A DNA stretch of 64,000 nucleotides from Amyloporia xantha (Eukaryota; Basidiomycota; Agaricomycetes; Polyporales; Adustoporiaceae), in assembly GCA_036971615.1 (NCBI GenBank), contig JAYKKR010000007.1:124001-188000 (forward strand), given 5' to 3'. Below, in pieces: positions 23,157-33,710 of the stretch (the first letter of the stretch is position 1; the number at the start of each line of letters is the position of its first letter). The notes under the pieces are model-generated. The model worked only from the letters and a program-made list of their open reading frames with translations, searched no databases and had not been told where the DNA came from. A program made the position numbers and the translations under genes.

Positions 23157-24613
23157 AGACGTCAATGTTTTCCCCGTAGCATCGGATTTCCAGATTTGGG
23201 TCAGCGGGAGAGCTCACAGATAACAAGGCGCATTGCGTTTTAGCACCGGATAATCAGTGGGTTTTGTCGTTGAGTGAGTTCTCTTGGTGGGCAAACCTAC
23301 AGCTAAATGAATGCCAAGTCACTGTCCGGGAATCCGGTGTGAATCATATTTACGATAGGCGACAACCTATCTAGTCTGCACTAGAGTTTCATCATGAGCA
23401 GTGGACTCCCAGAGCTCTACACCTTGACGCCGAGCCGTATTCGTCGATGCGGGATGTGCTTGCCCCGGAAGCTTGCCCCGGAAGCAACACTTGGCCAGAC
23501 GCCCAGGAGATGTAGCGTTTTCCGCCATCATCACCATCTACGGCAGTCCCCTTACACTGACAAAGTGCGTACGGGGAAATCATGCACCGAATCTGGGACA
23601 CAGGCATGCATGTACATGCGAAGCTTCACTCTGGATCGTGATCGCCGCGTTGTGCGCCACGACGCACGATTGAAACGAGCTGTTTGCAGGATTATAGCAC
23701 TGATGACCCTACGTGCACAGCGCCTTCCGCTCCGTGTCGGTGCCAAGAAGTCCGAGCCGACGATAATGCGGCACGATCTCGTCTGGGACATCTGCAGGGA
23801 CGGCCTTCTCCATGTACCGAGCAAGCGCGGACGATTTGAAGACCGCCCTCATGAACGGTGTGCATTCCAACAATGCGACGTTGAGGCGCGTTGAGGCGCG
23901 TTGAGGCGGCCCGCGAGTCCGCATGTCGGAGTCGTCATCAGTAGTGCTGTGCGACAGAGCCGGAAGCAAGACACGGATATCAACGCAGGCGAACGGAAGG
24001 AAATGCTCCAACGCGCTTCTGTCAGCGTCAATTCCCGCCGAAGATATTGCTTACTGTCAAATTGGCGCAGCGTAGGAGAGCGGGAATGAGTGATGATATT
24101 ACACGTTTGTGAGGGCCGGTAATACGCCAAAATTTAAGGGGTGCTAAAGTCATACACAATCTACGTCTACATGGGGGCTATTGGCCAGTGCGTCAGGCGT
24201 GCTTACTTTAACGACGGCCACTGCCAGCTTCAACTGGAAAAATCGATGGGAGGTGGGTTGGGAGTGTAACTGAGCGGGATCTGCAGCGCTTTCACACCAG
24301 ACTTGAGAAAGACCATCGGCTGAAAAGCACTGCCATGAGCATAAAGCGTTGTGACACGGATAATACAAAGCGGCCCTTCAGACACATGTCAATAATGAAA
24401 CATTTCCCTGGAGTGAAACAACAGAAGACAGGTGTGACGTGTTTAACAAAACATACCCCCTCCTCAATGCCTCCTGTCGATCCAACACTCAGCGGCTGGC
24501 CCAACTGGTAAACAATGTGCAGGTCATCTGCCTTGAAATTAGCCACCCCCTTGTACACACACCGCCGCGTAATGGTTGAAATGAGAACATTACATATTGA
24601 CTCTATCGCCCAG
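23157..24613. other. Intergenic DNA, no gene recognised; two tiny tandem repeats
   Basis: Several open frames on both strands overlap here and none resembles a known family. The minus-strand frame at 23709-24011 is the most protein-like, but I cannot extend it. There is a 10-bp unit (TTGAGGCGCG) repeated about three times at 23880-23909 and a 12-bp direct duplication near 23461-23483. Confidence 0.45.
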
Positions 24614-25548
24614 CTAGATATCTCCAAACAATCGTTTCCTGGTTGGAAGACATCAGAGATACACTTCATGGGCAGTGAGATATATCAATTACGCACAACA
24701 CATCTGGGGCTTCACTCAGCATTGTCGGACCTCCAACCATTTCCCGGGTCCAGACATCTCTCACGAACCATCCGATGTGGCCCACCGCGCATCCCATGAG
24801 ATCACCGGCTGCTGCTCGCCACGTACCATTCAGCATCCAGGCGAGACCGACCAGTGCCAAGGGGAGGTACGGGGCAGTGATTGTAATCAAGCCAAACAAA
24901 GATATTGGCGTTGATGGGTGGCGGCGTGACCACAGGTAAATTGGAACAAATGCGAGAGGAGAAGAGAGGAAAGGTAGGTTGACAAGGGGTGAAAGAGCCT
25001 AGAACGGACAACGTTATGACGATATCATGCGTAGGACGTAGACCGGCACTCACGAGGAGCATGATGGAGGACAAGAACAGTAGCCAGAAATAGTCTGCCT
25101 TGCGATTCGCAAATGACGACTCTTCCAGCATTCTACTGTACCGCATGCTGTTAAGCGTTTGCCGCGTCAGAATTCAAGCTGGTCTGAAGGCTGGTTAGGA
25201 AGACTCACAAGAAGAACATATGAAACACGAAGTCTAACGAGATCGTGCCAAAGTAGAAGAACGTGGTTAACACTCGCCATGGCTAAGAGGCAATATTAGC
25301 AGTACTTCATTTGTAAGACAAGGTGAGACCCGAACCTGAGCGTTTGTGAAAGCAGCCTTGAAGCTAAAGTATAGTTGCAGTGGTGTGACGAGTTGACATT
25401 GCTTTGTGGCGAGGAAGTCAACAACTCGCATTGTTCTGCATTGATTTAACATACTCACTACAGCTAGACTCGTGAGCACAGAGAGTGCAAGCCATGCCCG
25501 AGTAATTGGAGGTATTTGTGTTACCCAAGCTTCGATGCCGACAGGCAT
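24614..25548 (-). CDS. Derlin (Der1-like ER-associated degradation protein)
   Basis: Derlins are rhomboid-like pseudoproteases of the ER membrane that help retrotranslocate misfolded proteins. The protein starts MPVGIEAWVTQIPPITRAW with a first membrane span LALSVLTSLAV, then LVTPLQLYFSFKAAFTNAQ, the hydrophobic FFLRYSRMLEESSFANRKADYFWLL junction, and later spans (ITITAPYLPLALVGLAWML). The GHIGWFVRDVW region follows, and after a last intron the end KRLFGDI. This order and length match Derlin-2/Der1. There are several short introns; the first (GTGAGT...AAAG) and last (GTGCGT...CAG) join in frame. The ATG at 25548 directly precedes the conserved segment. I cannot tell Der1 from Dfm1 by eye. Confidence 0.9.
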
Positions 25549-25762
25549 ATTGGGGAGGTCGTGGTCGAACGCCGATGTAGCGCCCGAGCACTGCCCGATC
25601 GAGTCTAACGTATCCTTCTCCGTGCACGTGATGAATACGCGATCTTCAATAAGACTAGCAGTCTACCCGTGCCAACGCACAGCAGAATATCGGTGTGAAT
25701 ATTGATTTCAACAACTGTGGCAGGAACTCAGATCCATAGGTATTTTGAATTTGTAACATTTA
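25549..25762. other. Derlin 5' flank up to the palindromic element
   Basis: Upstream region of the Derlin gene; no other feature seen. Confidence 0.4.
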
Positions 25763-26282
25763 CAGCTGTTTGCAGAACATACGGTGCATGATTGAAATTT
25801 CTTTTTTTGGACAAATATATATATTCCACAGTATATCTGTGTTAGCTCAGTCAATCCATGTTGGATTGTCTTGAAAATTGGAGCAATGAAATGGCACTGT
25901 AAATCCAGAGGGGATGGTCAACTCAGAATTTTAAAATAATAAGTTTGAACACTTTACAAAAAAGTCATCATATAAAGTCAATATATCTGGATTTCTGTAG
26001 TTCCTGGGTATATATTCAGGGATAAGCCCAGAAATACCCAGGAACCACAGAAATCCAGATATATTGACTTTACATGATGACTTTTTTGTAAAGTGTTCAA
26101 ACTTATTATTTTAAAATTCTGAGTTGACCATCCCCTCTGGATTTACAGTGCCATTTCATTGCTCCAATTTTCAAGACAATCCAACATGGATTGACTGAGC
26201 TAACACAGATATACTGTAGAATATATACATTTGTCCAAAAAAAGAAATTTCAATCACACACCGTATGTTCTGCAAACGGCTG
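25763..26282. mobile_element. 520-bp near-perfect palindrome (fold-back MITE) with TA duplication
   Basis: Positions 25763-26011 and 26034-26282 are inverted copies of exactly 249 bp each, with about seven differences and no gaps, separated by 22 bp. Ends read CAGCTGTTTGCAG and CTGCAAACGGCTG, each beside TA (25761-25762 and 26283-26284). There is no ORF. Structure and TA target fit a fold-back derivative of a Tc1/mariner-type element. All differences I noted between the arms are transitions. Confidence 0.9.
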
Positions 26283-26284
26283 TA

Positions 26285-27096
26285 ACATTCCACTATCTGA
26301 ATTCAAAATATGACCACTCCATTCAAGGATGAGTACGAAATCGTTCAATTACTACTGATACCTACACCTGACAATACATACTTATGGGACCTCATGAAGC
26401 CATCAATTATCACATCCTCTGGCTTGTGCTTGTCCACAGGTGAGGGAGTCCCCCCACTTAGTCAAGCTCAAAGTCATTGAAGTCAAATAAATCTCAAATT
26501 AGTAACTACATAAAGTGTGGTGGATTCTCACTACTGTAGGGACTGCACCATCCAATCTTGTACATCTATAATGCCATAGATGTCAGGCTAGCATATTCAA
26601 GTAGCAAGGTATGTCATGCCCATTATCTGTACTCAAACCAACACCGAAATCCTTTTGCCAGCCTGAGCAGTCCTGAGACACGCACATGCAGGTCCCAAGG
26701 ATGGTGCACATACACCACACGCATAACTGGAGAACACCACAGGTCACACATGAACAGTATACATAACTGGAGAATGAGCAAGACCTGGACACAGATTACA
26801 TGTGCGAGCATGCTAGCACTGCATGCAGGTACCCGTCGGTACTGAGTGCTCTTGAACATGATTGAGCTGTCCTGAGAATCATAGACCACATGCAGTAACT
26901 GGCGGAAAACCTCCAAACGCACGGGAAACGCGCGCGAGCGACCTACATGCGAGGATAGCGTGCCCTTGAACACGACGTGAGAAGATCGGAGACACCGTCC
27001 AATGTGCGCACTCCCGAATTGGAAGACTCCAGATTTGGAAATACCAGCACGTGACTTTCCTAATCGGTCTCAGCTCATTTACTATAGAAGATATAG
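26285..27096. other. Intergenic DNA, no gene recognised
   Basis: AT-rich then mixed sequence. The overlapping open frames at 26558-26973 on both strands show no family features. Confidence 0.45.
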
Positions 27097-27103
27097 AAGA
27101 TAG

Positions 27104-28800
27104 TGGGGAGAGGCATTGCCTCTAATTTTCGCGTGATGCTTACATAATTTTCCCACCAGCCAAAACGCGATCGAGCAGTGACCCACAACCGATCGCGTCT
27201 GCATATCGCGTCTGCACTAAGTGGCTAGCTGTATATATGTCCTAGAATGCACGGAGACATTGTAAATATGCTATTAATAATATCGTATTACTATAGAACA
27301 TCAGTCATCCAGTCCCTCATCGTCAGATCCCCAATCATCAGCCATAGCCGCTGATGTCTCGGCATCGTCCTCCCTCCCGGTGTGAAGTATCCCGTTCTGG
27401 AGAGAGAAGCGCGCTGAGAATTCGGCGACCATTGTCTTGAGGTACGCACGCCTTTCGTCACGTTTCATCTGCTTGAAGTGAGTCTTCCGGAGCAAGAGCC
27501 CCTGCTTCGCACCAGCCTCCATCACATCCCACTGTCGAAGGCATTCGAGCTGTTCCTCTAGCTCCGCATTCTTCATCTCCGCAATAACAGCTTCGTCCGT
27601 GATCAAGTGAATCTTCGACAGCCTCTCTGACTCTGCATCCAATTTCGCTTGGCATTCAACATTCCGCTGTCGCTTCATGTCAACAACGCGTTGATCAAAG
27701 ACTACCTGGGCTTGCCGGTTTCTCTCCTCTAGCCTGCTCCTGTCGAGAATTCTCGCTTTTGCATACAAAAAGGTATGATCTTCAGGTGTTAGCTTAGCTA
27801 ACATGAAGGCTTCGGTATCGTTGCGGCTGTACTTGGCCTGTGCATTATATGCATGCTGGGTTAACCTGGGCTTGAAACGCTTTGCTAACCGATAACTTCC
27901 CAGAGCGCCCTCGTTCGCATCATTTGTAGATGGCATCCACGCATTTTCACGATCTGTTGCAGTCGCTGTATCAATGAGTCCGCCAGGTGCAAATTCGGCG
28001 GTAAACCGTTCCCATGTGCTTAACGTTCCGCCGAGAAACAGGACGAAGATCTTCTCAAGGTGGACAAGCCTCCATGAATGCCTTTGGACTGCTGCAATTG
28101 CATCTGGATTCTCCCATGGCTGGCCATCCATGGCTCCCGTTTTATACGATGTGTGCGGGGACAGTAATAGCTGAGGATCCTCCATTAATATCTTTATGTG
28201 AGCCTTAACCTCTTGATGCAGGGGACCGAGATCAAGAATATTGACTTGTTCTGTTCCGGGGCCCCGAACGACACGCATATAGGGATGTGTGGGTGTCCTG
28301 TGCGCCGCGTGAAAACGCGAAACAATGAGCGCGTCGCGCCGTGGCGACGGGCCCAGGACGACTCCAAACGCGTCTGTGGCTGAACGGTTCGCGCTTGTGG
28401 CTGACGCCTCGCGTCGTCCAGTAGGGCCTCTACGTTAGGTACATTTTGTGGCTCTGCATCAAATCCACACACTCCAAGTTGCGGAGGTGATTTCTTCACT
28501 GGTGATCTGCGCACATTTTGTTGCGATAATATTTTAACATTTCGAGAATGTGCTCAAAATGTCTGTGTATCTTTACCTCAGAGAGTGTCTATCTCAGCAG
28601 CCAAATAAAATATTGAAAATCCCTTGCAACATTTTGTAGATACACTTATTACAATTACTTTTCTCCCCTGGAGTCCAGTGCAACTCGGCCTCTGGCAGCC
28701 ATAAAATGTACCTCCGTAGGCCGTCTATCTTGGGTCACTGTTCGCGAGCGCTAACAGATCACGTGGCCTCTAAAACGCTTGGTGGCATTGCCTCTCCCCA
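27104..28800. mobile_element. 1.7-kb TIR element with 7-bp direct repeats and one ORF
   Basis: The left end TGGGGAGAGGCATTGCC (27104-27120) is matched in inverse at 28784-28800 with one mismatch. The 7-mer AAGATAG directly abuts both ends (27097-27103 and 28801-28807), as a target duplication would. Inside is the minus-strand ORF 27301-28278. I cannot assign a superfamily: 7 bp is unusual, and an 8-bp hAT-type target with one mutated base is possible. Confidence 0.65.
27301..28278 (-). CDS. Element-borne protein, probable C-terminal part of a dispersed Agaricomycete TE-like family
   Basis: A 325-residue open frame, possibly truncated at the N-terminus because MRVV appears mid-domain. It shows GTEQVNILDLGPLH, DGQPWENPDA, STWERFTAEFAPGGLID and the pattern TNDANEGALGSYRLAKR. 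A long charged helical region with many K/R/E follows, then a very acidic tail (DDWGSDDEGLDD). Proteins with the NDxNEGALGSxR pattern are, as I recall, numerous unnamed proteins in mushroom genomes, which suits mobile DNA. Upstream frames (to 28514) are out of phase, so the element probably carries only a 3' fragment. No catalytic residues can be named. Confidence 0.6.
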   Translation of the reverse strand: MRVVRGPGTEQVNILDLGPLHQEVKAHIKILMEDPQLLLSPHTSYKTGAMDGQPWENPDAIAAVQRHSWRLVHLEKIFVLFLGGTLSTWERFTAEFAPGGLIDTATATDRENAWMPSTNDANEGALGSYRLAKRFKPRLTQHAYNAQAKYSRNDTEAFMLAKLTPEDHTFLYAKARILDRSRLEERNRQAQVVFDQRVVDMKRQRNVECQAKLDAESERLSKIHLITDEAVIAEMKNAELEEQLECLRQWDVMEAGAKQGLLLRKTHFKQMKRDERRAYLKTMVAEFSARFSLQNGILHTGREDDAETSAAMADDWGSDDEGLDD

Positions 28801-29122
28801 AAGATAGGCCTCAAGCAAACGGGCATTGTGTGACTGAGCGTGACAATCACGTGCCCCCACTGTCTGGCGTAGATTGAGAACGGCGCTTGTCCGCCGTTGG
28901 ACCGTATTTTGGCATCTTGCTCAGGAGTTTACTCCTCACACAAACGGAAATATAAAAATTTGTTCCGAGCATCAATTGAGAGTACAATTACAAAGAACTT
29001 GTCCGAAGCCAAATTTTTTTAAGTGGCCGTATGAAGGAGAATACTCCTTTGGACTGTTTTCTCCCGCTGAGTGTGACAGCTTAGGTCACGTGAATGTGTC
29101 TCGTTTGCTTGAGGCCTATCTT
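28801..29122. repeat. Inverted-repeat pair (about 21 bp arms) enclosing 320 bp
   Basis: The segment starting GATAGGCCTCAAGCAAACG (from 28803) recurs in reverse complement at 29102-29120. The spacing and lack of a gene suggest a small MITE-like unit whose left end received the 1.7-kb element. I could not define a target duplication. The small ORF 28874-29161 shows no family features. Confidence 0.5.
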
Positions 29123-29409
29123 ACAGTTCTTACCCAATTACAATCTGGCCATTGCCAGTGATCAATTCACCGTTGAAAGTTTCGGACTCGACTGCATCTG
29201 AGCTTCTCCTTATATCCTCCTGCAGTCACGGCTCTTCTCTAAATTTCTAGCAGATGTTCATTTAAACTCCAAGATCTCTGCTGCTAAATTTACTTTGAGT
29301 CCTAACGAAACAGCCTAGCGTCTACAGACTACACGCAACGTAACATGACAACAGCTACTGATGTCCAATATTTGTGACTCTAACTATCGCGCACAGCTGT
29401 TTCATCTGC
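29123..29409. other. Intergenic DNA, nothing recognised
   Basis: 3' flank of the DUF4436 gene; no feature seen. Confidence 0.4.
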
Positions 29410-30974
29410 TTAGCGGCGCTCAGAAGTGAATGCTGCCCGACTCCATCCGCGTATGTGCCTAAAATCTACGGACGACCCTTGGCGACGTAGTCTTTCTAGC
29501 CCCTTGGGAACAGGCGGACATTCTGGCACGCTTTCTTGCAAGCTCGTAGGCCCGCTATTTTCTGTTGGTTGCAATCCTCTTTTTGCGATCATCGTCAAAA
29601 TGGCAATAGCTGAGGCGCCAGAACACAACATCTGTGGGAAGAATCCGATGCTGTCTGTCGCATGGACAAATTTAGGTCATTCTTGCTAGCCTTGTATATC
29701 TGGTTAGTACTCACCAATGAGAACACCTAACAAGAGGTCAGCACTATGGACATCCTTCCTAAATTGCTCACTTTTGGGAAGACTCACCATCGAAACCGGG
29801 AGCATCGGGCATCGCGTTTCTCAACTGCGGGATGGCCAACAAAATAACGAAGTCCAGGAACAGATATCGAAGTATGCGCTCTTCGTCCCTCTGCACCCAC
29901 GCCAGCACTATAAGACCCATAGTCGCGTGCGCCAACATCCAACTAGTCCCAAACAGTAACAACGCGAATAGTCTTGCCTCTGGTGGCCGAGTTATGACTA
30001 GGGTAATATCTCGACTTGGTGCGTAGGAATTTTCCGACATATTCGTGTAGCTCTCCACGTCGGTAGGGGAGATCGCGAAGCTGGATGTGATTTTCATTGT
30101 GGTGAGCGCACTCATTGCGATTGGTTCGTCTCCGTTTGGGGACAAGATTCGCAGAGTGGAGGAAAGGTGGTATGTATCGAAAGGATACAGTCTTGCCTCG
30201 TGCACGTCTAGGACGTGGTCGCTATCGAACTGGCAAAGGTTTTGTATGCTGATATGGCACTTCCATCAGATTGTGCGCAACTCGACTGAAAGCAGGCCAG
30301 CGAACCTTAGCCTCTGCCCTGTTTTGTTCGCAATAGGGAACAGTGTTGGATCGTATGTGGAGCTCGGATCGCTTGCACTTTTCACAGTGGGTGTGTTATT
30401 AGGGATATTCTGTAAGTGCAGGCTTTAGCTCACCTGTCGACATAGATGTTCAACTGCATCGAAGGAATTCCACACAACCTACTCCCATGGGTGCCTTCAG
30501 ATCCTGGGAGGACGAACTCTGATCCACAACCAATGATTGACCAGCGTATTGTGACCGATGGCTCATCCACGTCGACATCAACGTTGTCACCTAGTAAAAC
30601 GATCTGCGTTGAAGGCCACTCAGACACTTTGGAACGAATGAGCTCCAGGACATTCTACAACTCACGCCAGGATTCGTCTCTGCGACATTATTCAAAAATT
30701 TCTCGAACGGCGGCTCGTCGTCGTCCGATCCAATGAAGGCACAGGAAATGGAGACAATGAATATCAAGGAGAATCCAATCACAATTCCAATAAGAAAGGT
30801 AGGTCCCAGAGGTAATATCCCTGCTTTAGTCACTATCGTCGGTGACCGCTTCCTGTTTGGCTGTTCCGGCTTTGTGCCGCCGGATTTGGCATGTCTAGAA
30901 GGAGCGACTCTGCTCGTGTTGGAGGGTGCTCTAATAAGACCAGTTGTAGACAGAAATGAGTGACGAGTAGCCAT
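29410..30974 (-). CDS. DUF4436-type multi-pass membrane protein
   Basis: Fungal DUF4436 proteins are unstudied membrane proteins. The N-terminal 45 residues are basic and Ser-rich, followed by one span (LGPTFLIGIVIGFSLIFIV). A luminal or extracellular region follows: VDVDVDEPSVTIRWSIIGCG, FVLPGSEGTHGSRLCGIPS, QLNIYVD, then after introns DVHEARLYPFDTYHLSSTLRI. The C-terminal membrane region contains LFALLLFGTSWMLAHATMGLIVL, YLFLDFVILLAIPQLRN and SIGFFPQMLCSGASAIAIL. The PFDTY motif and this arrangement are what I associate with the domain. Around six introns are needed; two exons near 29735 and 30660 are very short and their limits are approximate. The ATG at 30974 opens the first exon. Confidence 0.78.
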
Positions 30975-31901
30975 TTGAGCGAGAGCAGCCTCAAATCAAA
31001 GGAGTGACGGGGAGACCACAGCGCAGGGGGGAAAGTCTCTTGGAATACGGCGACGAGGCATATTCTTCCTGTTATGAGTGGTCTTCAGTACGCCGCGAAT
31101 GGAGGGAAGCGAGAAATGCGACATCTCTTACGTCTGTTCCCTACTAGACCTGTGCGGAACATCAGCTTCTACGTTCTTTTACAAGCATTCCCTCACATCG
31201 CCACACGGGAAAGCTTCGCAGCTGTGCCACAGAAAGAGCCCAGAAACGTTACAGCTGGAATAGAAGTGATTACAGCGGGTACCGTACGACGATCAGATAT
31301 CCTTCAATACCTGGAACGGTCGAGCACTCGACAGCGGATTTCGCCACCTAGTTATGCAATATACGATTGTTATTACAAGGATCATTACGAGGATCACAGC
31401 TGTGCCCGACTCTGGTGTTGAGGCCTGTAATCTGTCCATAAGACATGTCAATCTCCTGCATGCACTATCGAGTGGACTGATGGGCGCGTTCCCAAGCTGC
31501 TCCAAGCCGCTCTATCTCCGCACCACGGACACGCCTGAAATGCGCATCTATCCGCTGCGATTCCAGAGTCCTGTAGGCGCTGCTTGGCAATCTTGATCCC
31601 ACGCTACGTACGCTTCATGCCAAGGGCACTTGCCACTGAGAAACAAGTCGCGTATATGTCAAGCACACGATGCAACTTCCGACCTTATTGTGAGTGCGTC
31701 TTGATACGCGGACTATCCCATCAAAGCGTCGGTGTTTCCTAATCGATCCGCTGACTGATGGGCACAGTTGCAATGCGCAACATGCAGAATGAAATCATTG
31801 TAGTCGGATCGTGAGTGGGATTCGCATCAGAGATCAGTACACCGCATGAATGGAATATACGCTGACACGTTATTCCTGTCACGTACTGCCAGACAGCTCC
31901 T
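30975..31901. other. Intergenic DNA between two minus-strand genes, no gene recognised
   Basis: It contains the 5' flank of the DUF4436 gene and the 3' flank of the SET/MYND gene. Open frames at 31074-31505 are short and lack features. Confidence 0.45.
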
Positions 31902-33395
31902 TCAAAACATGAATTTCTCCAAAGGGCCGCCCTCGTCTCCTTCCGATCCGAAAATTTCCAAAATACGAGACGCCATACCCAGGTACGATCGCATCTCGTT
32001 CTCAAAAGAACTGGGCGCTGATGCATTAGCGTCTGTGACTGCTGCATTCCACGCTGTCTTGGCTAGCTCCAGCGTATGCATGCCTATGACCACAGTGAGT
32101 AATACGGCTCAAATATACCATATAGGACAAGAGGTATCACATACCAATCTGAGGATAGTTCAAGGGATAGAACAATTTGTATAATGCCAGGAGCGTGAGT
32201 CCGACTGACAAAGCTTCGCGGTAATTACCCTCGTGTGAGGTCTTGCTGAACAGCTCAGAGATGTTAGGGAGATATGACTCGTGAAGGAAAGGTGCTAGTT
32301 GCTCGGGCATTGTGAGAAAGACCGGGCCTTGAGGAGGAAGGTAAGCGACGCTATCAAGATCGCTTGCCGCAAAGATGCGCAATTTCTCCTCCAGGATTGC
32401 GAGCTCGACGGATCCTCGTGCAGGAGGGATTGTCGGATTGATTTGCGAAGCGAAAGAACATAGCTCACAATGGCAAATGAAGCCATAATTGTGGTACAAG
32501 CCTTCTCTCCGCGTTTGAACAGGCAAAGCCGGATCCAAATACGGGATGGTGATCTGTCACAAAGGTATCGATACGTACGCATGGCATACAGGAGGAAGGC
32601 CTTACCTCTTCACCTTTCTGAATCATGCGCAATGCTATGACCTCCATTCTGACGGGATGAGATTGGGTGATGATGTATTTCGTGACAGCATTTGGAACAC
32701 AGGAATGGTTGAATAATCTACTAGCCAGAGGAAATATTCCATGTGCATATGAATTCAGATGTGAATGCACCATGAAATTATTGTTTCCAAAACGTCGATA
32801 TAAACTAGACGCCATATTCTGAAGTGTGTCCGGCATTGGTTTCGAGCGACACAACGGGAGGCTGGGGATCATTGAAGGGCCTTCCATGAGTTCCATAAAG
32901 GTGGAAAACGAGCCTTCTCTCGTGTTCGCAGTGGTGGCGGCGTCATCAGGAAATGCTTCTGCGACCAATTGCGAGAGAAGGATAGCATCCACCTGGTCAT
33001 GACGAGACAGAGACTGGTATTCAGTAGACGTCGAATAACGATGATATGATTTGCAGATCTTCCTGTGATGTGCTTTCCATTGCTTGGTTTGGCCTGGTTA
33101 ACATTTTGCGTTAGTCAAGTCGTAGCCATGATCCACGTTCCTTGGATGTCGCACATTCCTGCCCACAATACCAATACGAGGCGCAGCCCGTGCATTTCTG
33201 GAGTTTGACTTGCGCCGAAGCTAATATGTGGCAAGCATCACACCTACGACCTTTTTCCGATGGCAGAAGGGCAGACGAGAGCGCGACGTCGAAAACAATG
33301 AGAGCACCAGGACTCAACGAGGTAGCAGCAACGGCCTTGCTCCTCGCTGTCGCATGGGGCTCAAGACGAACACTTCGCTGATCAGCTTGAGCCAT
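31902..33395 (-). CDS. SET and MYND domain protein (SMYD-like lysine methyltransferase)
   Basis: SMYD proteins methylate lysines and combine a split SET domain with a MYND zinc finger. At the N-terminus LEPHATARSKAVAATSLSPG starts the SET domain. The MYND finger follows (CDACH, LQKCTGCASYWYCGQEC). After introns come HDQVDAILLSQLVAE, the SET core FPLASRLFNHSCVPNAV (NHSC is the cofactor/substrate signature), QKGEEV, YGFICHCELC (post-SET cysteines) and a helical C-terminal region. The frame stops at 31902 after GDEGGPLEKFMF. In a neighbouring frame the sequence EIHVLKELSGST continues directly, so the C-terminal few residues may be frameshifted. Introns are short. Start ATG at 33395. Confidence 0.88.
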
Positions 33396-33710
33396 TTGAG
33401 AGTGAACCAGAGATTTAAATTCGGCACCGGTAACGGTTCAAAGGTAAAGCGCGGAGTTCAAAATATCCAGTTAACTTGATGTTACCGGACCCGAGATATT
33501 ACATGCGGCCACTCGATAACCTTCTATCTCTCATGTAAGTCTATGTCTACGGATGCGACGGATATGTAGCCAAGACAATGCACAAAGATCTACAGCATCG
33601 TAGCACTAAATGATACAGAATGGTAAAGAGAGGGCAGACGAGGAATGGGCTACATAATCAGACATCATATCTCGGTGCAAATAAAGGACTAGTGTGAAGT
33701 GCTCCGAGAT
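33396..33710. other. Intergenic DNA, nothing recognised
   Basis: 5' flank of the SET/MYND gene and 3' flank of the second TmpA-like gene. Confidence 0.4.

Noticed and set aside
23392..24130. Minus-strand frames suggesting an exon series
   Set aside because: One stretch looks protein-like, but I could not join exons or name a family.
28874..29161. 95-codon frame inside the small inverted-repeat unit
   Set aside because: Non-coding-like composition and no family similarity; extends through the repeat arm.
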